IMG/VR virus record: IMGVR_UViG_3300025325_000056 | Coordinates: 1 to 41,679 of that record | DNA from: a virus | Reading direction: 5' to 3' (one strand) | Length of the DNA: 41,679 nt | Shown here: positions 7,685 through 14,595 of the stretch, piece by piece | How positions within the stretch are numbered: position 1 is the first letter of the stretch | Layout: every line of letters starts with the position of its first letter | Program-made: the position numbers and the translations under genes | The notes under the pieces: model-generated | What the model was told of the DNA's origin: nothing | Seen by the model: the letters and a program-made list of their open reading frames with translations, nothing else | The model's database searches: none

Positions 7685-7903
7685 ATGAAATCCATGAGAT
7701 TCAACGGCTTTCGATTCAAGCGCGAGTATCTTTCGCAGGGCTACACCCTTGCCGAGTTCACGCGCAAGATCGGGGAATCGGTTCCCACGGCGAGCAAACA
7801 ACTGGTCTGCAATTGGGCCAACGGACACTTGCCGTCGGGCCGGTATCTCATGTTGATCTGTCAGGTTTTGAGGAAACAACCCGAGTTTTTTTTCAGTGAA
7901 TAA
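7685..7903 (+). CDS. Small HTH (XRE-like) DNA-binding protein
   Basis: A 72-residue protein. Residues 19-60 (GYTLAEFTRKIGESVPTASK, then VCNWANGHLPSGRYLMLIC) match the five-helix XRE/Cro fold, with the recognition helix near SKQLVCNWANG. Its size is that of a Cro-type regulator with no second domain. It sits between the early operon and the recombination module and probably regulates one of them. A nearby dyad at 7955-7971 is a candidate operator. Confidence 0.65.
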   Translation: MKSMRFNGFRFKREYLSQGYTLAEFTRKIGESVPTASKQLVCNWANGHLPSGRYLMLICQVLRKQPEFFFSE

Positions 7904-8006
7904 AGAACCCCCGCCGGGGAAACGACGGGGATTCTTACTGAAAGGAGGGTCCTAACCGCCATGGTGGCGGTCGGTTCCAATCTACAACAACTGAAGGGAG
8001 GAGACA
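7904..8006. other. Leader region with two hairpins and a possible 17-aa leader ORF
   Basis: The first hairpin (7904-7935, AGAA/TTCT ends, G/C-rich middle with mismatches) directly follows the HTH stop codon but has no T-run, so it is not a clear terminator. A 7-bp perfect dyad with a 3-base centre lies at 7955-7971 (ACCGCCA TGG TGGCGGT). AAAGGAGGG precedes an ATG at 7961 that opens a 17-codon frame ending at 8014, overlapping the HNH start at 8007. This could be a leader peptide, or the original start site of the exonuclease gene left behind by the HNH insertion. Confidence 0.35.
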
Positions 8007-8399
8007 ATGCCTAACACGCGGGGAGGTCGCAAAGGACGTTACAATGGACTGACAAGAGAACGTCTTCTTGAACTGGTTACGGTAAATAAAAGTAACTGCT
8101 GGAACTGGAACAACAAGGGACGTGCTGGTTTGGGGTATGCTCAGATTTTATACCAAGGCATTCGAACAACCGCCCATCGAGTTATTTTTCAATTATTGAG
8201 AGGCGTCATCCCCGACGGGATTATTGTTTGTCATCGTTGTGACAATCGTATTTGTGTCAATCCAGACCACCTATTTTTAGGAACCTACGCCGACAATTCA
8301 CGAGACATGATTGAAAAAGGGCGATCTCTCAAAGGTTCCAGAAATCCCAACTATAAAAATGAAGGGAGAAAAAATGCCGATCACAGACAATCAGCGTGA
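8007..8399 (+). CDS. Free-standing HNH endonuclease
   Basis: A 130-residue HNH protein: CWNW near residue 30, then [31 protein letters not shown] and [10 protein letters not shown], the standard layout of phage HNH homing endonucleases. It is AT-richer than its neighbours. It has a strong ribosome site (GGGAGGAG) and overlaps the start of the YqaJ gene by 26 bases, so the mobile gene entered without breaking translation of the module. It probably cuts relatives lacking it near the exonuclease gene start. Confidence 0.85.
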   Translation: MPNTRGGRKGRYNGLTRERLLELVTVNKSNCWNWNNKGRAGLGYAQILYQGIRTTAHRVIFQLLRGVIPDGIIVCHRCDNRICVNPDHLFLGTYADNSRDMIEKGRSLKGSRNPNYKNEGRKNADHRQSA

Positions 8400-9255
8400 G
8401 AAGCGAAGGAAGTACCTCGGCAGTTCGGATGCCCCCGCTCTTGTAGGGGTCAATCCGTGGAAGACGGCGGCAGACGTGTACTATGACAAGATCAATCCCC
8501 CGAGCGAGAAGGACAGCGACCCGCAGAATGACGCGATCATCGTCGGGAACATGTGCGAGCAAGCGGTCCTCGACTGGTTCGCAAAATCAGAAGGAAAAAA
8601 ACTCCTGAAAAACCAGAGCAGGGTTCATGCCAACGGGATCATGGCGGCGTCGTTTGATGCCCTCATTCCCGGCCTTCCCGAAGCGGTTGAGGCAAAGACC
8701 ACGGGGATCATCGGTCGCTTGAACAAGGATGAGTGGGGCGAGATCGGGACGGACGAGGTGCCGGACCGGGTCATCATTCAGTGCCAACATCAGATGGCGG
8801 TGCTCCCGGAGATTCAAATCGTATGGGTGCCCGTGCTGATGGGTGGCGTCGGCTTCCGATACTATCGGATCGACCGGAACGACGACATCATCCGGCACTT
8901 GGAGGACAGGGAAGTGACCTTCTGGCGGCAATACGTCGAGACCAAAACACCCCCGCCGGACAGCTTCCCGACCCTCGACACCATCAAGAAGATCAGGCGA
9001 GAACCGAAAACGATCCCCATCGAGGGAGCCGTCGTGCAGACATGGCTCGAAGCAAGGGAGGCATCGACCAAGGCGGACAAGGCGAAGGAGGAGTTGCAAC
9101 GCCAAGTCCTCGCCATGCTGGGGGACGCAGAACGCGGAACCTGTTCTTTTGGAGAACTAACTTATCTTGAACAGGTCCGAAAGGAACGCATCATTCCAGA
9201 AGCGACGTTTCGGACGGTTCGTTTCAAAAAAATAGGAACAAAAAATGAGGGGTGA
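8374..9255 (+). CDS. YqaJ-family viral recombinase (exonuclease)
   Basis: The 293-residue protein carries YqaJ-family marks: an opening [31 protein letters not shown], then [11 protein letters not shown]. The catalytic carboxylates are likely in ASFDALI and the AVEAKTTG stretch, followed by QCQHQMAVL. It should act as a 5'-3' exonuclease that exposes single strands for the partner annealing protein encoded at 9715. I chose ATG 8374 after GAAGGGAG. An HNH gene overlaps each end, separating it from its partner by 459 bases. Confidence 0.85.
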   Translation: MPITDNQREKRRKYLGSSDAPALVGVNPWKTAADVYYDKINPPSEKDSDPQNDAIIVGNMCEQAVLDWFAKSEGKKLLKNQSRVHANGIMAASFDALIPGLPEAVEAKTTGIIGRLNKDEWGEIGTDEVPDRVIIQCQHQMAVLPEIQIVWVPVLMGGVGFRYYRIDRNDDIIRHLEDREVTFWRQYVETKTPPPDSFPTLDTIKKIRREPKTIPIEGAVVQTWLEAREASTKADKAKEELQRQVLAMLGDAERGTCSFGELTYLEQVRKERIIPEATFRTVRFKKIGTKNEG

Positions 9256-9718
9256 TAATTTCAGGAGCAACAAGACTCCGATGGAAAGGATTTTTTCCAG
9301 AAGAATTATTGTCGGCTCTTGTTGGGAATATAGGGGAAATTTTCGCTCAAATGGTTATCCGACGATCTGGACGACAAAGAAACAAGAGAAGGTTCATCGG
9401 GTTATTTATGAAGCTATTGTTAAAAAAATCCCGATGGGAATGGTGTTGAATCATTTGTGCAGAAACATAAAGTGCTTCAATCCAGATCATCTTGAGCCGG
9501 TGACAAATAAAGAAAATATCTTGAGAGGTTTTGGGTCGCCAGCAAGAAATTCGAGAAAACAATTCTGTTCCAATGGGCATCTATTCACCGCCAAAAATAC
9601 TTACTTAAAAAGAACTTCCAACCACAGGCAGTGCCGAAAATGCCACAATGAGAGAAATGCGATCTACAAGAAAAAATTAAAGGAGAAATTAAACCAAAAC
9701 GAAAGGAGCATGACATGA
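9245..9718 (+). CDS. Free-standing HNH endonuclease with C-terminal zinc finger
   Basis: A 157-residue protein with an HNH core: SCWEYRGNFRSNGYPTIW, then VHRVIYEAIVKKIPMGMVL, NHLCRNIKCFNPDHLEPVT and NKENILRG. A distal C..G...C..C finger (FCSNGHLF, QCRKCHNERN) follows, as in many phage HNH endonucleases. It is strongly AT-rich. It starts inside the end of the YqaJ gene and ends by overlapping the start of 9715 (ATGA), a seamless insertion between two partner genes. Confidence 0.85.
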   Translation: MRGDNFRSNKTPMERIFSRRIIVGSCWEYRGNFRSNGYPTIWTTKKQEKVHRVIYEAIVKKIPMGMVLNHLCRNIKCFNPDHLEPVTNKENILRGFGSPARNSRKQFCSNGHLFTAKNTYLKRTSNHRQCRKCHNERNAIYKKKLKEKLNQNERSMT

Positions 9719-10590
9719 ACGAACAAACCAAAAAAGAAGAGAAGCCGGTCGTCGTCGAGATGACGGACATTCTCGTCCCGCTCGGGGAGATTGAGCGGGC
9801 AGAATTGGACGTGCAGATCACGACGGCCAAGAGGTATCCGAGATCGCTCGACACGTTCGTCAAGCGGGCGGGGGACATGGTGTCCATCGACCACCAGACG
9901 GCGGAAGGGTGCATCTACCGGAGGCCAGTCGGGAAGGACCCGGAAACGGGGAAACAGAAGATCGCCGAGGGGATGTCGATCCGCTTGGCCGAGATCGTCG
10001 GGGCTTGTTACGGCAATCTCCGGGTCGGTGCCCGGATCATCGAGCAGACCCCCCGCCATGTGAAGGTCGAGGCGGTCGCTCACGACCTCGAAAACAACTA
10101 CGCCGCAAAGTCCGAAATCATCGAATCAACAGTGGACAAACGCGGCGTGCCGTTTTCGGAGCGGATGCGAATCGTCGTGGCGAAGGCGGCACTGGCAAAG
10201 GCCCACCGGGATGCGACGTTCAAGGTCGTCCCCCGCGCCCTCTGCAAGCCGGTGCTCAACAAGGCCCTCGCGGTCATCGCCGGAGGCAAGACCCTCGACC
10301 AGCGGCGCAAGGCGGCGCATGACTGGATCAAGTCGCTAAAGATCGACGAGAAGCGGGTGTGGAACGTCCTCGAAGTCAACGGGATCGGCGATCTTGGAGA
10401 GGAACATCTCGTAACCCTCTTGGGTCTCAAGACGGCCCTCGACGAGAATGACACGACCCTCGACGAAGCATTTCCCGCGCCCATGACGGTCGTCCCGGAC
10501 GCGAAGAACAAGACGGACGCGCTTGCTGGTAAGATCGGGGTGAAACCAGCACCGGCACCGGAGGTGATGGAGTCGGGATCGAATGGTTGA
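9715..10590 (+). CDS. Putative single-strand annealing recombination protein
   Basis: A 291-residue protein placed right after a YqaJ exonuclease, where phages usually encode an annealing partner. Recognisable family-like stretches are TAKRYPRSLDTFVKRA, GMSIRLAEIVGACYGNLRVG and FKVVPRALCKPVLNKALAVI. The C-terminus (about residues 205-235) resembles a helix-hairpin-helix: WNVLEVNGIGDLGEEHLVTL. I cannot assign it to RecT, Bet or Erf by eye. The function is inferred mainly from pairing with YqaJ. The stop codon lies inside the promoter of the RNA at 10597. Confidence 0.55.
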   Translation: MNEQTKKEEKPVVVEMTDILVPLGEIERAELDVQITTAKRYPRSLDTFVKRAGDMVSIDHQTAEGCIYRRPVGKDPETGKQKIAEGMSIRLAEIVGACYGNLRVGARIIEQTPRHVKVEAVAHDLENNYAAKSEIIESTVDKRGVPFSERMRIVVAKAALAKAHRDATFKVVPRALCKPVLNKALAVIAGGKTLDQRRKAAHDWIKSLKIDEKRVWNVLEVNGIGDLGEEHLVTLLGLKTALDENDTTLDEAFPAPMTVVPDAKNKTDALAGKIGVKPAPAPEVMESGSNG

Positions 10591-10596
10591 TATAAT
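10588..10596 (+). promoter_or_regulatory. Extended -10 promoter of a structured RNA
   Basis: TGATATAAT is a perfect extended -10 element (TGnTATAAT). It overlaps the TGA stop of the annealing-protein gene. The upstream -35 position is poor, as is common with extended -10 promoters. Transcription would start around 10602-10604, inside the first strand of the RNA's closing stem. Confidence 0.65.
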
Positions 10597-10737
10597 GACT
10601 GGCGGCGGGAGGCTAGCGTACCCCGTTATGTGACACGTGAGGGAGCCGTGAAAGGTTGCAACCGGAAGCGGAAATCCGAACGATAGAGCCGACTACCTCA
10701 CGTCGCGTAGGTAAGATTCAATGTCGGCCCGCCAGTC
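10597..10737 (+). ncRNA. Structured non-coding RNA with pseudoknot
   Basis: Complementary blocks define a compact fold. The closing stem is GACTGGCGG (10597-10605) with CCGCCAGTC (10729-10737). An inner stem is ACGTGAGG (10635-10642) with CCTCACGT (10696-10703). A crossing pair, GCCGAC (10688-10693) with GTCGGC (10723-10728), makes a pseudoknot. The order of strands, and the sequence AAGATTCAATGTCGG (10713-10727), resemble the P3-P7-P8 core and S element of group I introns. At 141 nt, and without exons on either side, it is not a standard intron. It has its own promoter and terminator. Function unknown. Confidence 0.65.
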
Positions 10738-10755
10738 AGTTTTGAAGAAAGAGGA

Positions 10756-10778
10756 GGGGGCAATCCCCCCTTTTTTTT
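10756..10778 (+). terminator. Rho-independent terminator of the structured RNA
   Basis: GGGGG (10756-10760), loop CAAT, CCCCC (10765-10769) and then eight T residues (10771-10778). The purine-rich sequence before it can extend the stem through A-U and G-U pairs. It lies 18 bases after the RNA's closing stem and would release a transcript of about 175 nt. Confidence 0.85.
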
Positions 10779-10905
10779 CTTTTGCTCGCCAACTCAAGCC
10801 CAACAAGGGCTGGAAAAGGCGACTTTTTTCCTTGAACTTTTCGACGATAGGCGTTAAAGACGGATTGTATAAATTAACGAAGCTAAATGAGGGTTCCGGT
10901 GCTCA

Positions 10906-11009
10906 CTCCAAAAAATGCAGGGCCTCACGGGACGGATGTATTCTCTCACCGGAGCCTCCGTCCGGCGGAATTGACCGCCTTGTCCCGTGAGGCCCTGCAT
11001 TTTTTGGAG
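10906..11009. repeat. 28-bp perfect inverted repeat with branched loop
   Basis: The left arm 10906-10933 (CTCCAAAAAATGCAGGGCCT...) is the exact reverse complement of the right arm 10982-11009. The 48-base centre contains further hairpins (CGGAG C CTCCG; GGCGG AATTGA CCGCC). The arms carry A6 on the left and T6 on the right, as in a bidirectional terminator, but the stem is far longer than usual and no promoter fits between it and the gene at 11050. The rest of the gap, 10779-10905 and 11010-11049, holds a small hairpin (AGCCC/GGGCT) and a possible -10 (TTGTATAAAT, 10866-10875), with no gene I can support. Confidence 0.9.
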
Positions 11010-11049
11010 ACTACAAAAGGGGGAATGTACGTCCGATAAGTTGCCCGCC

Positions 11050-11826
11050 ATGCCGTTTTTTATTGGGGACTGGAAAAAGGACCCAGCGATCGGCCTTTTG
11101 AACTTGGCCGAACGGGGCCTTTGGCTGGAGATTTTGTTCCTCATGTGGGAATCGGAAGAGAGGGGTCGTTTAATGGTCAATGGCCTACCTTTGGGACCCG
11201 AAGAACTTGCCAAAATACTCGGTCAAAATTTGCCAGAGGTTTGCCAAGCGTTTGCTAGACTTGAATCGCTAAAAGTGTTTGGTCGTGATGAGGCTGGCGT
11301 TGTGGTTTCTCGGCGACTTTTGAGGCAAAAACAGATAAGTTCAATAAGAATGAAGGCGGGAAAGAAAGGTGCAAAGGCGCGATATTCAAAGAAAAACTTT
11401 CAAGATGATGGAGATGATATTTTGCCATTGCAAAATAATAGCAAACCTTTAGCAAACACTATGGCAAAAACGTGGCAAAACAATGTAAATGAAACTGCAA
11501 CTGCAAATGAAAATGAAACTGAAATTGTAGATGAAAGTGCAGTTAAAGAAAAGGGGGATGATGGGGGAAATGGAAAACTGACTGATGAGCAATTTATTGA
11601 AGCTTTCAAAACGAACCCAGCCTATCGACATTTCGATGTGGGGGTCGAACTCGGCAAGATGGACTCGTGGCTTCTCGCCCATCCGGGCCGACAGAAAACC
11701 CGCAGGTTCGTGGTGAACTGGCTCAACAAGATCGACAAACCGATGGAGGTGAAAGGTGGAAAAAACGACTTTGAGCGTCGTACCGCAGGCGTCAGAGAAT
11801 GGCTTGCTCGCGAAACGAAGACTTGA
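11050..11826 (+). CDS. Replication-initiator-like protein (DUF1376-like N-terminus)
   Basis: A 258-residue protein. The N-terminus (MPFFIGDWKKDPAIGLLNLA, then ERGLWLEILFLMWE and LPLGPEELAKILG) looks like the winged-helix region of DUF1376-type and phage replication-initiation proteins. A basic low-complexity stretch (KAGKKGAKARYSKK) and an Asn/Glu/Thr linker follow, then a conserved C-terminal region. It heads an operon with helicase-loader-like proteins, so a role in loading the host replisome is likely. The start is uncertain: ATG 11050 or TTG 11041, with no clear ribosome site for either. Confidence 0.6.
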   Translation: MPFFIGDWKKDPAIGLLNLAERGLWLEILFLMWESEERGRLMVNGLPLGPEELAKILGQNLPEVCQAFARLESLKVFGRDEAGVVVSRRLLRQKQISSIRMKAGKKGAKARYSKKNFQDDGDDILPLQNNSKPLANTMAKTWQNNVNETATANENETEIVDESAVKEKGDDGGNGKLTDEQFIEAFKTNPAYRHFDVGVELGKMDSWLLAHPGRQKTRRFVVNWLNKIDKPMEVKGGKNDFERRTAGVREWLARETKT

Positions 11827-12112
11827 TCAAGTCGACTTCGCCAGAGGTACGGCGATCCTCATCGCGGCTTTTTCAGGCATTGAGATTCCAACTGAAAGAG
11901 CGGCAGTCTGGTATGACCTGCTCTGCGACATGACCAGAGAGGATTTTTTCAGGGGCTTGGCAGAGTTCTGCAAAACCAAGAAGGAAATCTATCCCGGCAC
12001 AAATATAGTCGCCTGCATCCGGGAAGCGTTTGAGGAAAGCCTGACGCTGACGGAACGTTACGAACGTCGCGCCAAAAAGAAAGAGCTTGAACGAAAGGGA
12101 GGTGAATCGTGA
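11756..12112 (+). CDS. Helicase-loader-like protein (G39P-type fold suspected)
   Basis: A 118-residue protein starting with GTG after GGAGG and overlapping the previous gene by 71 bases. Residues 30-95 (IAAFSGIEIPTERAAVWYDL, MTREDFFRGLAEFCKTKKEI, NIVACIREAFE) match the pattern of the N-terminal domain of phage helicase loaders/inhibitors such as SPP1 G39P: a periodic helical bundle with a W-x-x-L centre. It is adjacent to the initiator-like gene, which supports the assignment. Similarity was judged by eye only. Confidence 0.45.
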   Translation: MEKTTLSVVPQASENGLLAKRRLDQVDFARGTAILIAAFSGIEIPTERAAVWYDLLCDMTREDFFRGLAEFCKTKKEIYPGTNIVACIREAFEESLTLTERYERRAKKKELERKGGES

Positions 12113-12837
12113 TCTCAAGAATAGATTTTGGAATCGAGATGGAAAGACTCCATCGGAGTTTTGGGTCGGCGGAGGGAAGAAAGATCGAGGAGAAGATCGA
12201 CGAATGGCACACGCTTTGGGAAAAACAGTTTTCGCAGGTCTCACTCGATATTTTGACGAAGATGGTGGATCGGGCGGTTTCCAGATGCGAGCGTCTTCCT
12301 TCCTTCGCACAGTTCATCACCATCAAGGCCGAGGTCATGGCGAACGACATTTCGGTCATGAACTATCCGAGGACCCCGTGCTCCGTCTGCGAAGCGACCG
12401 GGATCATCGAGGCCGAGCGGCAAGGTTATCGCTATTCGTTCTGTTGCCACTGTTGCGAGAATTGGAAAGGTCGATATGACGGCATCCCGATGTGGGAGAC
12501 CGAGAAACATGGCGGCGAGTTTTTTCCGATCAAGACGCGGGATGGGTTCGACCTCAAGAACATGGCGCAGGTCAAGGGCCTCGCCATGATGCGGGAAGTG
12601 ACGCCGAGACCCTACGAGCGTGTCACGGAGGGGAAGCCGGACCTCCGGGCGGCAGTTGATGCCCCCTTCGCCTCCGGGTGGACCCCTTCCGGTTTCAAAA
12701 CCATGCCGGAGCCCTACGGCAAGAAACCGATGTCCGAGAGCGAGAAGGAACGACGAAGGGCTGAGAGCTTGGCGCGGGAGGCGGAAAGGGAACCGGGGGA
12801 TGATACCGAGGATATTCGTGCGGAGCTTGGATATTGA
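12109..12837 (+). CDS. Zinc-finger protein with loader-like N-terminus
   Basis: A 242-residue protein whose GTG start overlaps the previous stop (GTGA). Residues 25-75 (KIDEWHTLWEKQFSQVSLDI, then RLPSFAQFITIKAEVM) repeat the helical pattern of the preceding protein, suggesting a related helicase-loader domain. A zinc-binding cluster follows (CSVC ... FCCHCCE, about residues 89-115), then a charged C-terminal tail. Probably part of replisome assembly; specific role unknown. Confidence 0.5.
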   Translation: MISRIDFGIEMERLHRSFGSAEGRKIEEKIDEWHTLWEKQFSQVSLDILTKMVDRAVSRCERLPSFAQFITIKAEVMANDISVMNYPRTPCSVCEATGIIEAERQGYRYSFCCHCCENWKGRYDGIPMWETEKHGGEFFPIKTRDGFDLKNMAQVKGLAMMREVTPRPYERVTEGKPDLRAAVDAPFASGWTPSGFKTMPEPYGKKPMSESEKERRRAESLAREAEREPGDDTEDIRAELGY

Positions 12838-12849
12838 AAGGAGGAACCG

Positions 12850-13062
12850 ATGGAACTGGATCAAGCAATGCTCTTTGAGCAAATCAAGATGACGACCGAT
12901 CTCTACAATCAGGGGATCAAGGAGGGCATCAAGATCGGGCGGGCGCAGGCAAGCCAAGAGTTCGCCGTCGAACTCGGCAAGATTCTTCAATCGTTCCCGG
13001 AGGCCGTCGTCGAGAAGGACGTGGAGCGGACCGACGAACCGAAGGAAATCAAACCGACATGA
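12850..13062 (+). CDS. Unknown 70-aa helical protein
   Basis: A small, charged, probably helical protein (MELDQAMLFEQIKMTTDLYN, then GIKEGIKIGRAQASQEF). It has a strong AAAGGAGG site, and its stop overlaps the next ATG (ATGA). No family recognised. Part of a chain of very small genes after the replication proteins. Confidence 0.6.
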   Translation: MELDQAMLFEQIKMTTDLYNQGIKEGIKIGRAQASQEFAVELGKILQSFPEAVVEKDVERTDEPKEIKPT

Positions 13063-13280
13063 AGTTCGTTTTTCAATGTGAGGCGTGCAAGCGAGTCTTG
13101 ATGGAGAGTGACATCCCAATACTGCAAGACCTTGGGAAATCTCTTGTTGGTCTAAAAACGGTGTCAAGCTGTCCCGCGTGTTGGGACACAGAAAAAATAT
13201 CGCGCCGCGAGGAGGAGTTTGTGCGCGAAACAAAATCGTTTTGCGCGATTCTTCGAGAGGCGGCAAAGGAGGCCCTATGA
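13059..13280 (+). CDS. Small zinc-ribbon protein, 73 aa
   Basis: Two CxxC pairs, CEAC near residue 8 and CPAC near residue 38, suggest one zinc ribbon, followed by a helical tail. It overlaps the genes on both sides by ATGA. No family recognised. Confidence 0.6.
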   Translation: MKFVFQCEACKRVLMESDIPILQDLGKSLVGLKTVSSCPACWDTEKISRREEEFVRETKSFCAILREAAKEAL

Positions 13281-13483
13281 ACTGGACGCAACCGATCTGT
13301 GAGAAGTGCTACGACAGCCGCTATCCGGGCCGCGCTCCGGTCTGCACGGCTTTGCCTTACCGAGATGATAATCCAAAATTTTGCTGTGACTGTGGAGAGA
13401 AAATACAGGACGGGATTTACTTCCGGGTCGATCCCCGCACAGTCAAATTTCCGGTCGGCGAAACGGAGAGGGATGTGATATGA
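13277..13483 (+). CDS. Small double zinc-knuckle protein, 68 aa
   Basis: CEKC near residue 8 and CCDC near residue 36 form a probable zinc-binding site. It uses AAAGGAGG before the ATG and overlaps the next gene start by ATGA. No family recognised. Confidence 0.6.
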   Translation: MNWTQPICEKCYDSRYPGRAPVCTALPYRDDNPKFCCDCGEKIQDGIYFRVDPRTVKFPVGETERDVI

Positions 13484-13677
13484 TCGACCCAAAGACTCTC
13501 ACCGACAGCGATATCGGAAGATGGATAGAATATCGTGGTTCAGGAGGAGAGCGCGAACTCGGTAAACTGAAAAGCTGGAATGACAAAGTCATTTTCGTGG
13601 TTTTCAAGTGCGACGAACAGTGGGATCGGTTTGAGGATTTCACGGGGGAGGCGGTTTATCCAGCCGATCTTTTTTGA
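13480..13677 (+). CDS. Unknown 65-aa protein, beta-rich
   Basis: An acidic 65-residue protein with a small beta-barrel-like pattern (RWIEYRG, GKLKSWNDKVIFVVFKC). Start overlaps the previous stop (ATGA). No family recognised. Confidence 0.55.
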   Translation: MIDPKTLTDSDIGRWIEYRGSGGERELGKLKSWNDKVIFVVFKCDEQWDRFEDFTGEAVYPADLF

Positions 13678-13736
13678 CGAGTCATACAGACATGATGGAT
13701 AATTTCATTCAAAAAAATAACCGAGAGGAGAAAACC

Positions 13737-13796
13737 ATGAGCACAGAACGCGATGTCTGCGAGGCGGTCCGGCTCTATCTGGCGACGGGAAGCTGA
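13737..13796 (+). CDS. Tiny ORF, 19 aa, coupled to 13796
   Basis: ATG follows GAGAGGAG, a good ribosome site. The 19-residue reading ends TGATG, so the stop shares a base with the next start. It may be a leader peptide or the front part of a gene split by an early stop; the two pieces together would make about 52 residues. Confidence 0.35.
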   Translation: MSTERDVCEAVRLYLATGS

Positions 13797-13897
13797 TGAA
13801 GTTTGGTGACCTGTGCCACGGCTACCAAGTGCGTGCGGATTATCTGAGGGAGTCGGCCCCGCACGACCCGAACCAGAAATCGCTTTTCGAGGATTAA
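13796..13897 (+). CDS. Tiny ORF, 33 aa
   Basis: Starts inside the stop of 13737 (TGATG), the usual signature of reinitiation. The 33 residues (MKFGDLCHGYQVRADYLRES...) have phage-like codon use and end SLFED. No ribosome site of its own, so expression would depend on coupling. No family recognised. Confidence 0.35.
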   Translation: MKFGDLCHGYQVRADYLRESAPHDPNQKSLFED

Positions 13898-13935
13898 AAA
13901 ACTTTTGACTCTTTAAACTCAGGTAGGCGGCATCG

Positions 13936-14046
13936 ATTGGAATATCCAGAAGAGAATTAAAAGATCAATTCAAAATCAGCCAAGGATATTTGAGCCAAAT
14001 TCTTGCCGATAAACGGAGACCTCATGCGACGACATCTGGAAGATGA
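13936..14046 (+). pseudogene. HTH (XRE-like) fragment without a normal start
   Basis: This frame reads ISRRELKDQFKISQGYLSQI followed by LADKRRP, which closely fits helices 2-4 of an XRE DNA-binding domain, then ends out of frame inside the VRR-NUC gene. There is an in-frame stop (TAG) just upstream and no ATG, GTG or TTG; the first possible start is ATT 13936. It is probably the remnant of a regulator truncated at both ends. The alternative is a tiny peptide from a non-canonical start. It fills the otherwise empty stretch 13898-14023. Confidence 0.4.
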
Positions 14047-14377
14047 TTTACAAAAAACTTGTTTGCAGTGGTTCAAGCTTCAATACCCAAGAAAAATTAT
14101 CTTCCATGTGCCTAATGGGGGAACCCGTAATATCCGTGAAGCGGCTAGATTAAAAAAACAGGGAGTCTTGGCCGGAGTATTCGACCTATTCTTGGCCGAG
14201 CCGAAAAATTCCTATCATGGCTTCTGGATCGAGATGAAGTTCGGGAAGAACAAGCTGACGGATGCCCAGCAAAGTTTTCAGGACGCCATGCGGACGAGAA
14301 GCTACCGCACGGCGGAGTGCCGGAGCGTCGAGGAATTTCAAAGTTTGATCGTGGGCTACTTGGGGGCGACAAAATGA
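14024..14377 (+). CDS. VRR-NUC domain nuclease
   Basis: A 117-residue minimal VRR-NUC protein: an N-terminal acidic residue stretch (RRHLEDDLQKTCLQWF), then FHVPNGGTRN, the catalytic core GVFDLFLAEP and FWIEMKFGKNKLTDAQQ, ending with the usual YRTAECRSVEEF. Stand-alone VRR-NUC domains in phages are predicted Holliday-junction or structure-specific nucleases. The ATG follows CGGAGA. It overlaps the next gene by ATGA. Confidence 0.85.
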   Translation: MRRHLEDDLQKTCLQWFKLQYPRKIIFHVPNGGTRNIREAARLKKQGVLAGVFDLFLAEPKNSYHGFWIEMKFGKNKLTDAQQSFQDAMRTRSYRTAECRSVEEFQSLIVGYLGATK

Positions 14378-14595
14378 GCCAGAGCCAACCGAAGATGGGC
14401 GTGATGATTAACAAAAAAATCCCGGCGACGTGGTCGGGGCGCGAGGAGAAGTGCCGGGGATGTGGCAAGACAATCGGATGGGCATTGACCGAGAATCGGA
14501 AGTGGCTTCCCTTTGACTTGGACGACAACTGCACGGCGCACTGGGCGACTTGCAAGAACGCCGACGACTTCCGGCGGAAAGCGAGGAACCATTGA
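14374..14595 (+). CDS. Small zinc-knuckle protein, 73 aa
   Basis: Contains CRGCGK near residue 27 and a downstream H.ATC, a likely zinc site, around a GWALTENRKWLPFD stretch that recurs in small phage proteins of unknown function. ATGA overlap with VRR-NUC and TTGA overlap with the next gene show tight coupling. Confidence 0.55.
   Translation: MSQSQPKMGVMINKKIPATWSGREEKCRGCGKTIGWALTENRKWLPFDLDDNCTAHWATCKNADDFRRKARNH

Noticed and set aside
7904-7935. Hairpin after the HTH gene as a terminator
   Set aside because: No T-run follows and the stem has mismatches; described only as part of the leader region.
10597-10737. Complete self-splicing group I intron
   Set aside because: Too short for P1, P4-P6 and P9, no exon on either side, and the ends pair with each other; only the core pairing order is similar.
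10721-10990. 89-codon frame across the terminator and into the inverted repeat
   Set aside because: It has no ribosome site, spans the RNA's closing stem, a terminator and a palindrome arm, and its sequence is unlike a protein family.
12241-13266. 341-codon frame antisense to the replication region
   Set aside because: No domain and no ribosome site; mirrors several coupled plus-strand genes.
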